In this document: positions 46,602-55,689 of the stretch, piece after piece | How positions within the stretch are numbered: position 1 is the stretch's first letter | How the letters are laid out: every line of letters starts with the position of its first letter | DNA from: Acrocarpospora corrugata | GTDB lineage: Bacteria; Actinomycetota; Actinomycetes; Streptosporangiales; Streptosporangiaceae | DNA: 64,000 nt | Assembly: GCF_009687845.1 (NCBI RefSeq) | Contig: NZ_BLAD01000043.1 | Coordinates: forward strand, 89,047 to 153,046 | Direction of reading: 5' to 3' | Position numbers and translations under genes: made by a program | Notes under the pieces: generated by a model | What the model saw: the letters and a program-made list of their open reading frames with translations, nothing else | Database searches by the model: none | Told to the model about the DNA's origin: nothing

Positions 46602-46618
46602 GTTCCGCTACATGGAAC
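46602..46618. promoter_or_regulatory. single near-perfect IclR-type operator upstream of pectate lyase 2
   Basis: GTTCCGCTACATGGAAC has perfect 5-bp arms (GTTCC/GGAAC) around GCTACAT and defines the consensus used for the other sites. It lies 136 bp before the pectate lyase GTG. I see no second copy 20 bp away on either side. Confidence 0.6.
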
Positions 46619-46754
46619 GGCCTGCTTATGTTGTGACTGCCTACTAAAGGAGAAGGAGGTTCGTTCGCGTCCACTCAGACGCACGCCTGTCCCGGCCACC
46701 TGACCTGTCCGGGGCGTTGCTTTTGAAGATCAACTCTCCGAAAGGGAATCGATC

Positions 46755-48197
46755 GTGTTACGCAGAACTCTCTCCATCGCGCTCGGCGTGATGCTCGCGG
46801 CGGCGGTCGCCGTCGTCGCCCAGGGCACCGCCTCGGCCGCGCCAGCGCCAGGCACGTACACGCTGGTCAACGCCAACAGCGGCCAGTGCCTCGACGTGCC
46901 GGGCTCCAGCACCGCCGACGGCGTCCAGCTGGTCCAGTTCACCTGCAACAACGGCGCCAACCAGCGGTTCGGGCTGACCGCCCAGGGCAGCGGCCACCGG
47001 CTCACCGCCGCGATCAGCGGCCGGTGCCTCGGCGTCCTGGACGCCTCCGCCTCGGCGGGCAAGGCCGTGGTGCAGCAGTCCTGCACCGGCGCCACCTCGC
47101 AGACCTGGACGCTCACCCAGGTCGGCAGCACCTACCGGGTGATCAACGTCAACAGCGCCAAGTGCCTGAACGTCATCGACAGCTCCACCGCGACCAGCGC
47201 CAAGGTCCAGCAGAACTCCTGCGACTCGGTGACCAGCAAGCACTGGACCTTCAACCTGGTCGGTTCCACGCCGCCCAGCCAGACCCCGAGCAACCCGCCC
47301 ACCAGCCCGAGCCCGACCCCGAGCAACCCGCCGACCCAGCCGCAGACCGGCCTGGTCGGCTGGGCCACCCAGGGCGGCGGCACCACCGGCGGCGGCACTT
47401 CGGCCGCCACCACGGTCAACAGCTCGGCGACCCTGACCAGCGCCGTCTCCGGCACCACCGCCCGGGTGGTACGGATCTCCGGGACGATCTCCTGCTCCGG
47501 CATGATCACCGTGGGCTCCAACAAGACGATCCTCGGCAACTCCGGCGCCACCATCGCCGGCTGCGGCCTGAACGTCTCCAACGCCTCCAACGTGATCATC
47601 CGTAACATCAACTTCCGGGACTGGAACGACGACGCGATCAACGTCCAGTACTCCACCCGGGTGTGGATCGACCACAACTCGCTCAGCAACGGCTACGACG
47701 GCGCCATCGACATCAAGCGGGCCAGCGACTACGTGACCGTGTCGTGGAACCGGATCTTCAACCACGACAAGTCCATGCTGCTCGGCCACGACGACGGCAA
47801 CGGCGGCGAGGACATCGGCCACCTGCGCGTGACCTACCACCACAACTGGTTCGACGGCACCAACCAGCGCCACCCCCGGGTCCGCTTCGGCAACCCGGTG
47901 CACGTGTACAACAACTTCTACGGCAGCGTCGGCTCCTACGGCGTGGCCTCCACCGAGGGCGCCGGCGTCCTGGTCGAGGGCAACTACTTCGAGAACACCG
48001 ACGACCCGTACCACCTGGGCGAGGGCGACTCCGGTCCCGGCACTCTGGTGGCGCGGAACAACCACTTCGTCGGATCAGGGACCGGGCAGGCCGGCGGCAG
48101 CGTCGCGTCCATCCCGTACCCCTACTCGCTCGACACCGCCAGCAACGTCAAGTCGATCGTGACCGGCGGCGCGGGCGCCGGGCGGATCACCGTCTGA
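46755..48197 (+). CDS. secreted pectate lyase, PL1 with ricin-type CBM13 domain
   Basis: The 480-residue protein has a signal peptide (about residues 1-28, cleaved near ASA-AP), a ricin B-type carbohydrate-binding module at ~35-165 with QxW-like repeats (NQRFGLT, SQTWTLT, SKHWTFN), a Pro/Ser/Thr linker at ~170-195, and a PL1 beta-helix. Pectate lyase landmarks are VWIDHNSLSNGYDG, VTVSWNRIFNHDKSMLLG and RHPRVRFGNPVHVYNNF. GTG 46755 follows GAAAGGGA, and the second codon is a rare TTA. It attacks pectin outside the cell, complementing the lyase at 30556. Confidence 0.94.
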   Translation: MLRRTLSIALGVMLAAAVAVVAQGTASAAPAPGTYTLVNANSGQCLDVPGSSTADGVQLVQFTCNNGANQRFGLTAQGSGHRLTAAISGRCLGVLDASASAGKAVVQQSCTGATSQTWTLTQVGSTYRVINVNSAKCLNVIDSSTATSAKVQQNSCDSVTSKHWTFNLVGSTPPSQTPSNPPTSPSPTPSNPPTQPQTGLVGWATQGGGTTGGGTSAATTVNSSATLTSAVSGTTARVVRISGTISCSGMITVGSNKTILGNSGATIAGCGLNVSNASNVIIRNINFRDWNDDAINVQYSTRVWIDHNSLSNGYDGAIDIKRASDYVTVSWNRIFNHDKSMLLGHDDGNGGEDIGHLRVTYHHNWFDGTNQRHPRVRFGNPVHVYNNFYGSVGSYGVASTEGAGVLVEGNYFENTDDPYHLGEGDSGPGTLVARNNHFVGSGTGQAGGSVASIPYPYSLDTASNVKSIVTGGAGAGRITV

Positions 48198-48211
48198 GGC
48201 CCTGGGCACGG

Positions 48212-48243
48212 AGCGCCGGTCCCCTTCCGAGGGGGCCGGCGCT
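48212..48243 (+). terminator. terminator of pectate lyase 2
   Basis: AGCGCCGGTCCCC pairs with GGGGGCCGGCGCT (12 Watson-Crick pairs and one wobble) around a 6-base loop, 14 bases after the stop. Confidence 0.7.
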
Positions 48244-48311
48244 TCCGCTTCCTCCCGGTTGACGGCGAGCCTCCATGACGGACGAGGGTGCTGCGCTCTA
48301 CGTTGGGCATC

Positions 48312-50846
48312 ATGGCCACCCGTGCGTCCGGAAGTGGATCCGGAAAGCGCCCTGCTCCGCGCGCCGGCTCTCGCCCGGCTGCCGCGAAGCGGACGCCACC
48401 GCCCAAACGCCGCCCGCCGGCCCGTCCGGCTCGGCAGGCCAAGGCCGCGCCGCAGCCGAGACGGCCGGTCGGCACCGGACAGGATCCGGTCAGCTGGGTC
48501 TTCATGATGATCGGCAAGCTGGTCATCGGGCTCTGGCTGCTGGTCGCCAACGCCATGGGCGGTGCCGTGAGGGCACTGGGACAGGGGGCGAAGGAGTTGG
48601 ACCCCGCACACCGGCGCGACGGCGCCGGGCTGGCCGTGCTGGCCGGATCGATCACCCTGGCCGCCATGACCTGGCGCGAGAACAAGGGTGACGTGGCCAC
48701 CTTCGTCGACGTGATCGTGCACGGCGCGGTCGGGTCGCTGGCCTGGTCGGTGCCGGTGCTGCTGGCGCTGTTGGCCTGGCGGTTCCTGCGGCATCCCGAC
48801 CAGAACGCCGAGACCGGGCGGATGATGATCGGGTGGGCCGCGCTGCTGGCGGGCGTGCTCGGGATCGTGCACGTGGCGCATGACACGCCGTACCCGTCCG
48901 GCGGGCCAGGCGACGGGATGGACAAGGTGTCCCAGGCGGGCGGCATGCTCGGGTTCGTGGTGTCCGCGCCGCCGGCCAGCATCCTGCCCTCGTTCGTGAC
49001 GATTCCGCTGCTGCTGATGCTGTCCGGGTTCGGCGTGCTGGTGATCACGGCGACGCCGGTGCACCGGGTGCCGGAGCGGCTGGGGGAGATCCGGCACCTG
49101 CTCTTCCAGCGGCCCGAGGGCGGCACGCCGCCGGCCGGGCCGTCGCGCAAGCGCAAGCGGTCCAAGCCGGAGGCCGAGGTGGGCGACCGGGTCAAGCCGT
49201 ACGACACCCCGGTGCTGAAGGAGAACTCGCCGGAGATCATGCCGGGGCTTGAGCCGGAGCCGGTGGTCCCGGCCGAGGAGAGCCCGGTGCTGACGCCGCC
49301 GGAGCCGACGCCCGCGCCGCGCAAGGTCGAGCAGCTGGTGCTGTCGCCGCAGGCGGGGCCGTACACGCTGCCGGACACGATGACGCTGCGCCCCGGCAGC
49401 GCGCCGAAGGCGGAGACCAAGGCCAACAAGATCGTGGTGAACGCGCTGACCAGCGTGCTGGAGCAGTTCGCCATCGACGCACAGGTGATCGGCTTCACCC
49501 GGGGGCCGACGGTCACCCGCTACGAGATCGAGCTGGGCCCTTCGGTGAAGGTGGAGAAGGTCACCGCCCTCGCGAAGAACATCGCCTATGCCGTTAAATC
49601 CGCTGACGTCCGGATTTTGTCGCCGATTCCCGGGAAATCCGCCATCGGGGTGGAGATTCCGAACACCGACAAGGACCTGGTGTCGCTGGGTGACGTGCTG
49701 CGCTCGCAGGTCGCCCAGGCCGACCAGCACCCGATGATCGTCGGGCTGGGCAAGGACGTCGAAGGCCGGACGATCGTCGCCAACCTCGCCAAGATGCCGC
49801 ACATCCTGATCGCGGGCGCGACCGGCGCGGGCAAGTCCACCTGCATCAACGGCCTGATCACCTCGATCCTGATGCGCTCCACCCCGGACGAGGTCCGGAT
49901 GGTCCTGGTCGACCCCAAACGGGTCGAACTCAACATGTACGAGGGCATCCCCCACCTGATCACCCCCATCATCACCAACCCCAAGAAGGCCGCGGAGGCC
50001 CTCGAATGGGTGGTGGGCGAGATGGACCGCCGCTACGACGACCTGGCCGCCAGCGGCTTCCGGCACGTGGACGACTTCAACAAGGCGGTCCGGGCGGGCA
50101 AGCTGGTGCCCCCGCCGGGGAGTGAGCGGGTCTACCAGCCGTACCCGTACCTGCTGGTGATCGTGGACGAGCTGGCCGACCTGATGATGGTCGCCCCCCG
50201 CGACGTGGAGGATTCCATCGTCCGGATCACCCAGTTGGCCCGCGCCGCCGGGATCCACCTGGTGATCGCCACCCAGCGCCCGTCGGTGGACGTGGTGACC
50301 GGCCTGATCAAGGCCAACGTGCCGTCCCGGCTGGCGTTCGCCACCTCCTCGCTGGCCGACTCCCGGGTCATCCTGGACCAGCCGGGCGCGGAGAAGCTGG
50401 TCGGCCAGGGCGACGCACTGTTCCTGCCGATGGGCGCGAGCAAGCCGATGCGGCTGCAGAACGCGTTCGTGTCGGAGAAGGAGATCGCCGAGATAGTCGC
50501 GCACTGCAAGACGCAGATGCAGGTCGAGTACCGGGAGGACGTGGCCGCCTCGGCGGTGGCCAAGCGGGAGATCGACGAGGAGATCGGCGACGACCTGGAC
50601 CTGCTGGTGCAGGCCGCCGAGCTGATCGTGACCACCCAGTTCGGCTCCACCTCGATGCTCCAGCGCAAGCTCAGGGTCGGCTTCGCGAAGGCGGGCCGGC
50701 TGATGGACCTGCTGGAGAGCCGGAACGTGGTCGGGCCCAGTGAGGGCTCCAAGGCCCGCGAGGTCATGGTGCAACCCGACGGCCTGCCCGGCCTGCTGGC
50801 CGACCTACGCGGCGGGGGATCATCCGGGACGAATAGCGACGCCTAG
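48312..50846 (+). CDS. ftsK: DNA translocase FtsK/SpoIIIE
   Basis: FtsK pumps chromosomal DNA through the closing septum. The 844-residue protein has a basic Pro/Arg-rich N-terminus, four membrane segments within residues ~60-240, a linker, then the motor: Walker A GATGAGKST, Walker B LLVIVDELADLMM, the FtsK ATQRPSVDVVTG motif, and a C-terminal gamma DNA-binding winged helix (STSMLQRKLRVGFAKAGRLMDLLE). ATG 48312 is preferred over an ORF start 24 bp upstream; TACGTT eight bases before it could be a leaderless -10. Confidence 0.95.
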   Translation: MATRASGSGSGKRPAPRAGSRPAAAKRTPPPKRRPPARPARQAKAAPQPRRPVGTGQDPVSWVFMMIGKLVIGLWLLVANAMGGAVRALGQGAKELDPAHRRDGAGLAVLAGSITLAAMTWRENKGDVATFVDVIVHGAVGSLAWSVPVLLALLAWRFLRHPDQNAETGRMMIGWAALLAGVLGIVHVAHDTPYPSGGPGDGMDKVSQAGGMLGFVVSAPPASILPSFVTIPLLLMLSGFGVLVITATPVHRVPERLGEIRHLLFQRPEGGTPPAGPSRKRKRSKPEAEVGDRVKPYDTPVLKENSPEIMPGLEPEPVVPAEESPVLTPPEPTPAPRKVEQLVLSPQAGPYTLPDTMTLRPGSAPKAETKANKIVVNALTSVLEQFAIDAQVIGFTRGPTVTRYEIELGPSVKVEKVTALAKNIAYAVKSADVRILSPIPGKSAIGVEIPNTDKDLVSLGDVLRSQVAQADQHPMIVGLGKDVEGRTIVANLAKMPHILIAGATGAGKSTCINGLITSILMRSTPDEVRMVLVDPKRVELNMYEGIPHLITPIITNPKKAAEALEWVVGEMDRRYDDLAASGFRHVDDFNKAVRAGKLVPPPGSERVYQPYPYLLVIVDELADLMMVAPRDVEDSIVRITQLARAAGIHLVIATQRPSVDVVTGLIKANVPSRLAFATSSLADSRVILDQPGAEKLVGQGDALFLPMGASKPMRLQNAFVSEKEIAEIVAHCKTQMQVEYREDVAASAVAKREIDEEIGDDLDLLVQAAELIVTTQFGSTSMLQRKLRVGFAKAGRLMDLLESRNVVGPSEGSKAREVMVQPDGLPGLLADLRGGGSSGTNSDA

Positions 50847-50948
50847 CCCTTTCAGTGGACAAAGGGGACCCCGCCGTCCAGGCCCCCGGAGGTTACTGAT
50901 TGAATGTGGACAACTACGCAGCGTCGGGTGCGGGGGAGGCGTTGACCT

Positions 50949-51692
50949 ATGTCCATCGGAGCGGTACTGGCGGGGGCACGGCAGCAGGCGGGGCTGACGG
51001 TGGCCGAACTGAGCGAGCGGACCAAGATCCGCGAGCCGGTGATCACCGCCGTCGAACGGGATGACTTCTCGATCTGCGGCGGCGACTTCTACGCCCGCGG
51101 CCACCTGAGGTCGCTGGCCAGGGCGCTCGCCCTGGATCCTGACTCACTCGTCAACGAATACGAAGAGGCGTACGGCGGGGTGCGGGTGCCGATGCGGGCG
51201 GCCGCGATGTTCAAGGCCGACACTCCAATCAAGCTACACGAGCACCGCACGCCCAACTGGACCATGGCGATGGGGGTCGCGCTGGCCATCGTGATGGTGT
51301 TCGGGCTGGCCAGGATCATGGGCGGCCCGCCGGCGGCGGTGCAGACCTCGGCCAAGGCGGGGCCCGCGATCCCGAAGGCGCCGGCCCGGCCGGCCGCGGC
51401 GGTGCCGGTCACCCGGCCGGCCACGGCGGTCCGCGACCTGGTCACCGTCAAGATCTCGGCCAAGCGCTCGGCCTGGGTGAACGTGCGGGACGTGAAGAAC
51501 AAGATTCTTTACCAGGGCACGATCGTGAAGGGCGACTCGGAGACCTTCAAGGCCCGTAAGAAGATCAAGCTGATTTTGGAGAACGCCGGGGCGGTGAGCC
51601 TCAACGTCAACGGCATCGACCTTGGAGCTCCAGGAAGATCGGGACAGACGGTGCGTCGCGCCTTCGGGCCGGGGGTCCCGCGTCCCCGGTAG
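50949..51692 (+). CDS. RodZ-like helix-turn-helix membrane protein
   Basis: The 247-residue protein has an HTH_25 domain (residues ~3-75: [29 protein letters not shown]), a single membrane helix at ~104-124, a Pro/Ala linker, and a C-terminal DUF4115 beta domain ([16 protein letters not shown]...[19 protein letters not shown]). It resembles RodZ/YmfM, which links the cytoskeleton to cell-wall growth; mycelial actinomycetes keep it between ftsK and rimO. ATG 50949 follows GGGGGAGG at longer spacing. Confidence 0.88.
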   Translation: MSIGAVLAGARQQAGLTVAELSERTKIREPVITAVERDDFSICGGDFYARGHLRSLARALALDPDSLVNEYEEAYGGVRVPMRAAAMFKADTPIKLHEHRTPNWTMAMGVALAIVMVFGLARIMGGPPAAVQTSAKAGPAIPKAPARPAAAVPVTRPATAVRDLVTVKISAKRSAWVNVRDVKNKILYQGTIVKGDSETFKARKKIKLILENAGAVSLNVNGIDLGAPGRSGQTVRRAFGPGVPRPR

Positions 51693-51706
51693 GTTCCGAC
51701 TCCCGA

Positions 51707-51724
51707 TACCGTAGTTTCATCATG
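51707..51724 (+). promoter_or_regulatory. possible promoter of rimO-pgsA-cinA
   Basis: TACCGT (51707-51712) lies 9 bases before ATG 51722 and no ribosome binding site is visible, consistent with a leaderless or near-leaderless transcript. Confidence 0.35.
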
Positions 51725-53137
51725 TCTTCTCGCCGAACCGTATCGATGGTCACCCTGGGTTGCGCCCGTAACGAGGTCGACTCGGAAGAGCTCGCCGCGC
51801 GCCTGGAATCCGCGGGCTGGCAGCTGGGGGACGACGACCCCGACGTCATCGTGGTGAACACCTGCGGCTTCATCGAGTCGGCGAAGAAGGACTCGATCGA
51901 CACGCTGCTGGCGGCCGCGGACTCCGGTGCCAAGGTGGTCGCGGCCGGCTGCATGGCGGAGCGCTACGGTGCCGAACTGGCCGACGCGCTCCCCGAGGCG
52001 GCCGCCGTCATCTCCTTCGACGACTACACCGACATCGGGGGCCGGCTGGACGACGTGCTGGCCGGCCGCCCGCTGACGCCGCACTCGCCCCGCGACCGCC
52101 GCACCCTGCTGCCGATCAGCCCCGTCGAACGGGTGAACGGCAGCGTGCACGTGCCCGGCCATGGCGCCCCCGGCGCCCTACCGATCGGCCTGGCCCCTGC
52201 CAGTGGCCCCAGAACGCTGCGCAAGCGGCTCACCGGCGGCCCCGTGGCCTCACTCAAGCTCGCCTCCGGCTGCGACCGCCGCTGCACCTTCTGCGCCATC
52301 CCGGCCTTCCGCGGGGCGTATGTGTCGCGGCAGCCCGACGACCTGGTGGCCGAGACGCTCTGGCTGGCCGAGCAGGGCGTCCGCGAACTCGTCCTGGTCA
52401 GCGAGAACTCCACGTCGTACGGGAAGGATCTGGGCGACCTGCGGGCGCTGGAGAAACTGCTGCCCCGGCTGGCCGGGGTGGACGGCATCGACCGGGTCCG
52501 GGTCAGCTACCTGCAGCCCGCCGAGCTCCGGCCCGGCCTGCTGGACGTGATCGCCGCCACCGAGGGCGTCGCGCCCTACTTCGACCTGTCCTTCCAGCAC
52601 GCCAGCGGCCCGGTGCTGCGCCGGATGCGCCGCTTCGGCGACCCGCGCCGGTTCCTGGACCTGCTGGCCCAGGTCCGCGAGCGAGCCCCCGAGGCGGGTG
52701 TGCGCTCCAACTTTATCGTCGGCTTCCCGGGCGAGACCGAGGAGCAGTTCGGCGAGCTGGTCGACTTCCTCACCGAGGCCCGGCTGGACGTCATCGGCGT
52801 CTTCGGCTACTCCGACGAGGACGGCACCGAGGCCGCCTCGTTCACCGACCAGCTCGACCCCGAGCTGGTCGAGCAGCGGGTGGCCGCGCTGACCGAGCTG
52901 GCCGAGGAGCTGACCAGCCAGCGCGCCGAGGAGCGGATCGGCACCGAACTCGAAGTGCTGATCGAGGAGGACCTGGGCGACGGCGGCTACGAGGGCCGCG
53001 CCGCCCACCAGGGCCCCGAGGTGGACGGGGCGGTCACCGTCCAGGGCATCGGCCTGCTGCCCGGCCAGATCGTCCGCGCCGTCGCGGTGGACTCGGAAGG
53101 GGTTGACCTGATCGCCCGTATCAAGGCTGGTTCGTGA
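51722..53137 (+). CDS. rimO: ribosomal protein S12 methylthiotransferase
   Basis: RimO adds a methylthio group to Asp of S12 using radical SAM chemistry. The 471-residue protein has the N-terminal UPF0004 cluster motif ([28 protein letters not shown]), the radical [14 protein letters not shown] motif, and a C-terminal TRAM domain. An unusual Pro/Gly-rich stretch lies between the domains (~residues 125-165). It starts the coupled rimO-pgsA-cinA run: its TGA overlaps the pgsA GTG. Confidence 0.95.
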   Translation: MSSRRTVSMVTLGCARNEVDSEELAARLESAGWQLGDDDPDVIVVNTCGFIESAKKDSIDTLLAAADSGAKVVAAGCMAERYGAELADALPEAAAVISFDDYTDIGGRLDDVLAGRPLTPHSPRDRRTLLPISPVERVNGSVHVPGHGAPGALPIGLAPASGPRTLRKRLTGGPVASLKLASGCDRRCTFCAIPAFRGAYVSRQPDDLVAETLWLAEQGVRELVLVSENSTSYGKDLGDLRALEKLLPRLAGVDGIDRVRVSYLQPAELRPGLLDVIAATEGVAPYFDLSFQHASGPVLRRMRRFGDPRRFLDLLAQVRERAPEAGVRSNFIVGFPGETEEQFGELVDFLTEARLDVIGVFGYSDEDGTEAASFTDQLDPELVEQRVAALTELAEELTSQRAEERIGTELEVLIEEDLGDGGYEGRAAHQGPEVDGAVTVQGIGLLPGQIVRAVAVDSEGVDLIARIKAGS

Positions 53138-53787
53138 GCGAGAGCAGCGAGCAGACCGCGCAGAAGTCCGACGCCGAGGCCCCCCTGGTCGCGGCGGAGC
53201 TTCCGGACGCGGTCGGCGGCCTTGAACCGGTCCGGATCGTCAGCACCTGGAACATCGCCAACGCGCTCACCGTGGCCCGGCTGGCGATCGTCCCGGTCTT
53301 CATCGTCTTCCTGTTCGTGGACGGCGAGGGCTGGCGGATCGCCGCCTTCGCGGTCTTCCTGGTGGCCTCGATCACCGACCAGCTGGACGGGTGGCTGGCC
53401 CGGCGCTACGGGCTGATCACCGACTTCGGCAAGATCGCCGACCCGATCGCGGACAAGGCTCTGATCGGCTCGGCGCTGGTCTGCCTGTCGCTGCTGGGCG
53501 AGATCGCCTGGTGGGTGACCGTGGTGATCATCGCCAGGGAGCTGGGGGTGACCCTGCTGCGGTTCGCGGTGATTCGGCACGGCGTGATCCCGGCCAGCTA
53601 CGGCGGCAAGGTCAAGACCGTGCTGCAGATCCTGGCCATCGCGCTGTACATGTGGCCGGGTGTGCCGGATCTGGTTTGCTGGGCGGCCATGGCGCTGGCC
53701 CTGCTGGTAACTGTGGCCACCGGGCTGGACTACGTGTTCCGGGCGATCCGGCTGCGGCAGGTGGCGCGAAGGTCGCGGGCCGCGTGA
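53134..53787 (+). CDS. pgsA: CDP-diacylglycerol-glycerol-3-phosphate 3-phosphatidyltransferase
   Basis: PgsA makes phosphatidylglycerophosphate. The 217-residue membrane protein contains the CDP-alcohol phosphotransferase signature [27 protein letters not shown] (the D-x2-DG-x2-AR-x8-G-x3-D-x3-D pattern with all Asp present). The first 35 residues are an acidic cytoplasmic extension. GTG 53134 is coupled to rimO by a GTGA overlap, and its stop overlaps the cinA GTG the same way. Confidence 0.95.
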   Translation: MSESSEQTAQKSDAEAPLVAAELPDAVGGLEPVRIVSTWNIANALTVARLAIVPVFIVFLFVDGEGWRIAAFAVFLVASITDQLDGWLARRYGLITDFGKIADPIADKALIGSALVCLSLLGEIAWWVTVVIIARELGVTLLRFAVIRHGVIPASYGGKVKTVLQILAIALYMWPGVPDLVCWAAMALALLVTVATGLDYVFRAIRLRQVARRSRAA

Positions 53788-54287
53788 CGGCGTCGGAGGT
53801 TCTGCCGGCGCTGGTCCTTTCCGCGCTGGTCCGGCGCGAGGCCACGGTGGCCGTGGCGGAGTCGCTCACCGGTGGGCTCATCGGCGCCGCCCTGACCACG
53901 CCCAGCGGCGCCTCCGCGGCTTTCGCGGGGGGTGTCATCGCGTACGCGACCGAGCTCAAGGCCCGGCTGCTGGGCGTGCCCGCGGACCTGCTGGCCAGGG
54001 AGGGGGCCGTGCACCCCGAGGTGGCCGCCGCGATGGCGGTCGGCGTGCGGGCGCTGGCGCGGGCCGACTACGGCCTGGCGGTCACCGGCGTGGCCGGCCC
54101 CGACCCCCAGGACGGCCGCCCGGTCGGCACCGTGCACGTGGCCGTCGCGGGCCCCGGAGACCGGGTCTGGCACCGCGACCTGCTGCTCGACGGCTCCCGC
54201 GAGAACATCCGCACCGACACCTGTCAGGAGGCGTTAGATCTACTTCTAGGTGTGCTGCAGGTCAATTCGGGGGAACATTCCGGGTGA
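53784..54287 (+). CDS. cinA: nicotinamide-nucleotide amidase (CinA C-terminal)
   Basis: The 167-residue protein is the stand-alone CinA/PncC domain that deamidates NMN. Landmarks are [30 protein letters not shown], and [26 protein letters not shown] 53784 overlaps the pgsA TGA by 4 bp. It ends with a cluster of CTA/CTT/TTA leucine codons, unlike its neighbours. pgsA-cinA-clgR is a common actinobacterial order. Confidence 0.93.
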   Translation: MTASEVLPALVLSALVRREATVAVAESLTGGLIGAALTTPSGASAAFAGGVIAYATELKARLLGVPADLLAREGAVHPEVAAAMAVGVRALARADYGLAVTGVAGPDPQDGRPVGTVHVAVAGPGDRVWHRDLLLDGSRENIRTDTCQEALDLLLGVLQVNSGEHSG

Positions 54288-54537
54288 TTACCACGTTACG
54301 TCCCCAGCGAACATGCTCACCTCGGTCTGCCGCGGTGTCGCTCGATACAGGTACGGTGGAGCTGTGAGTGAGGTTCGAGAGCCATCGGCGAGGAGTAAGA
54401 CAAGGACGCGCCCGGCGAAGGGGCCGAGCGATCCCCTGATGACAGCGAGGAATATGTACGAAGGGCGTGGAAAGCGATACGAACCGACAACGCGGAATGT
54501 CGTCCCGACGACGCCCGCGCCGGGGAGGGAGCGACAG

Positions 54538-54894
54538 ATGGTCCTGCTGCGTCAGCTGCTCGGTGACGTCCTGCGGCGGCTGAGAGTGCGCCAGAGCCGC
54601 ACGCTGCGCGAGGTCTCCACGCTGGCCCGTGTCTCCCTCGGCTACCTGTCCGAGGTGGAACGCGGCCAGAAGGAGGCGTCCTCTGAACTGCTTGCCTCGA
54701 TCTGCGGCGCGCTAGGCGTTCCGCTGTCGCAAGTGCTTCGTGAAGTGTCCGACCAGTTCGCGCTCGCCGAGCTGCAGCACGCCCCGGTTCTGGCAGATGC
54801 GCCGGAGCACGAGCGGCTGCCGATCTCGGAGACCGTGCCGTCCGGCCCTGAGTTCGGGGGATTCCCCGAGGTCAAGGACATGGTGGCGGCCTGA
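54538..54894 (+). CDS. clgR: ClgR-type XRE transcriptional regulator
   Basis: The 118-residue protein has an XRE helix-turn-helix ([69 protein letters not shown]), the hallmark of ClgR, activator of clp protease and other proteostasis genes. ATG 54538 follows GAGGGAG with 6-base spacing and matches the family start. The frame is open upstream to GTG 54364, which would add 58 poorly structured residues and sits after TACGGT; that extension is less likely. ClgR levels are usually controlled by Clp degradation of its C-terminal AA, and the protein ends VAA. Confidence 0.88.
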   Translation: MVLLRQLLGDVLRRLRVRQSRTLREVSTLARVSLGYLSEVERGQKEASSELLASICGALGVPLSQVLREVSDQFALAELQHAPVLADAPEHERLPISETVPSGPEFGGFPEVKDMVAA

Positions 54895-54900
54895 CCAGCC

Positions 54901-55689
54901 CTAACTTGGCTGACAGGTCCGGCACCAGTACACCAGCCGTTCGGCTGGTGCTGAGCCGATCTCCCGACAACCAACTGGATTTCCGCAGACACGGCAGGGG
55001 CGGCGTGCCCTGCCATAGACGAACATCGCACGCCCCGGCCTAGGATCACCGGTCGTCACCGGTGATGGCCCTTCTTTGCACGATTCCATCAGGCGGTGCG
55101 CGAGCTCGACCAGCTCCGCCAGGTCCGCCATCGATCCCACCGAGCCCACTGGACGCCACGGCGACAGACGCGCGATGAACAGCGTCTCGGCCCGCCAGAT
55201 CGTGCCGATCCCCGCCAGATTGCGCTGATCCAGCAGCGCCTCGCCGATGCTGCGCCCGGGCTCCCCGGCCAGGTTGGCGGCGGCCCGGCCCGCGTCCCAG
55301 TCCGATCCCAGCAGGTCGGGGCCGAGATGGCCGACGACCCGGTCTTCGCGCGCGGTCGGCAGCAGGTCGACCATGCCGAGTTTCACGCCGACGGCCTGCC
55401 ATTCGGCGTTGGCCAGGATCAGCCGGATCACGTCGCCGCCGCGGACCGGCCGTCCGGCGGGGTGGATCTGCCAGCTGCCGTCCATCCGCAGGTGGGTGTG
55501 GACGGTGAGGTCGCCGTCGATCCGGGTGAGCAGGTGCTTGCCGCGCGACTCGGTGCCGAGCACCCGGCGTCCGCGCAGGTCGGCGGTGGCGTGCCGGGGC
55601 ACCCTGAAGTCGGATCTGGTCAGCGCGCGGCCGTCCAGGGCCGCGCGCAGCCGCTTCGCCGTGCGGTAGACGGCGTCTCCCTCGGGCAT
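54901..55689 (-). CDS. Fpg/Nei-family DNA glycosylase
   Basis: The 262-residue enzyme begins MPEGDAVYRTAKRL, with catalytic Pro1-Glu2 as in endonuclease VIII, the helix-two-turn-helix region (EALLDQRNLAGIGTIWRAETLF) and a C-terminal zinc finger of four Cys (CRVCGNPV...WCRTC). It excises oxidised bases from DNA; the EGD opening fits the Nei side of the family. The start ATG shares one base with the Rrf2 stop (TGATG), so the two are co-translated. Confidence 0.92.
   Translation of the reverse strand: MPEGDAVYRTAKRLRAALDGRALTRSDFRVPRHATADLRGRRVLGTESRGKHLLTRIDGDLTVHTHLRMDGSWQIHPAGRPVRGGDVIRLILANAEWQAVGVKLGMVDLLPTAREDRVVGHLGPDLLGSDWDAGRAAANLAGEPGRSIGEALLDQRNLAGIGTIWRAETLFIARLSPWRPVGSVGSMADLAELVELAHRLMESCKEGPSPVTTGDPRPGRAMFVYGRARRPCRVCGNPVGCREIGSAPAERLVYWCRTCQPS

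Noticed and set aside
46649-46660. A second Shine-Dalgarno-like AGGAGAAGGAGG upstream of pectate lyase 2
   Set aside because: No ATG, GTG or TTG with an open frame follows at usable distance; it is probably part of the leader.
54338-54366. ClgR-type operator upstream of clgR
   Set aside because: GTCGCTCGATAC was examined but does not form the CGC-N-GCG palindrome expected for ClgR sites.
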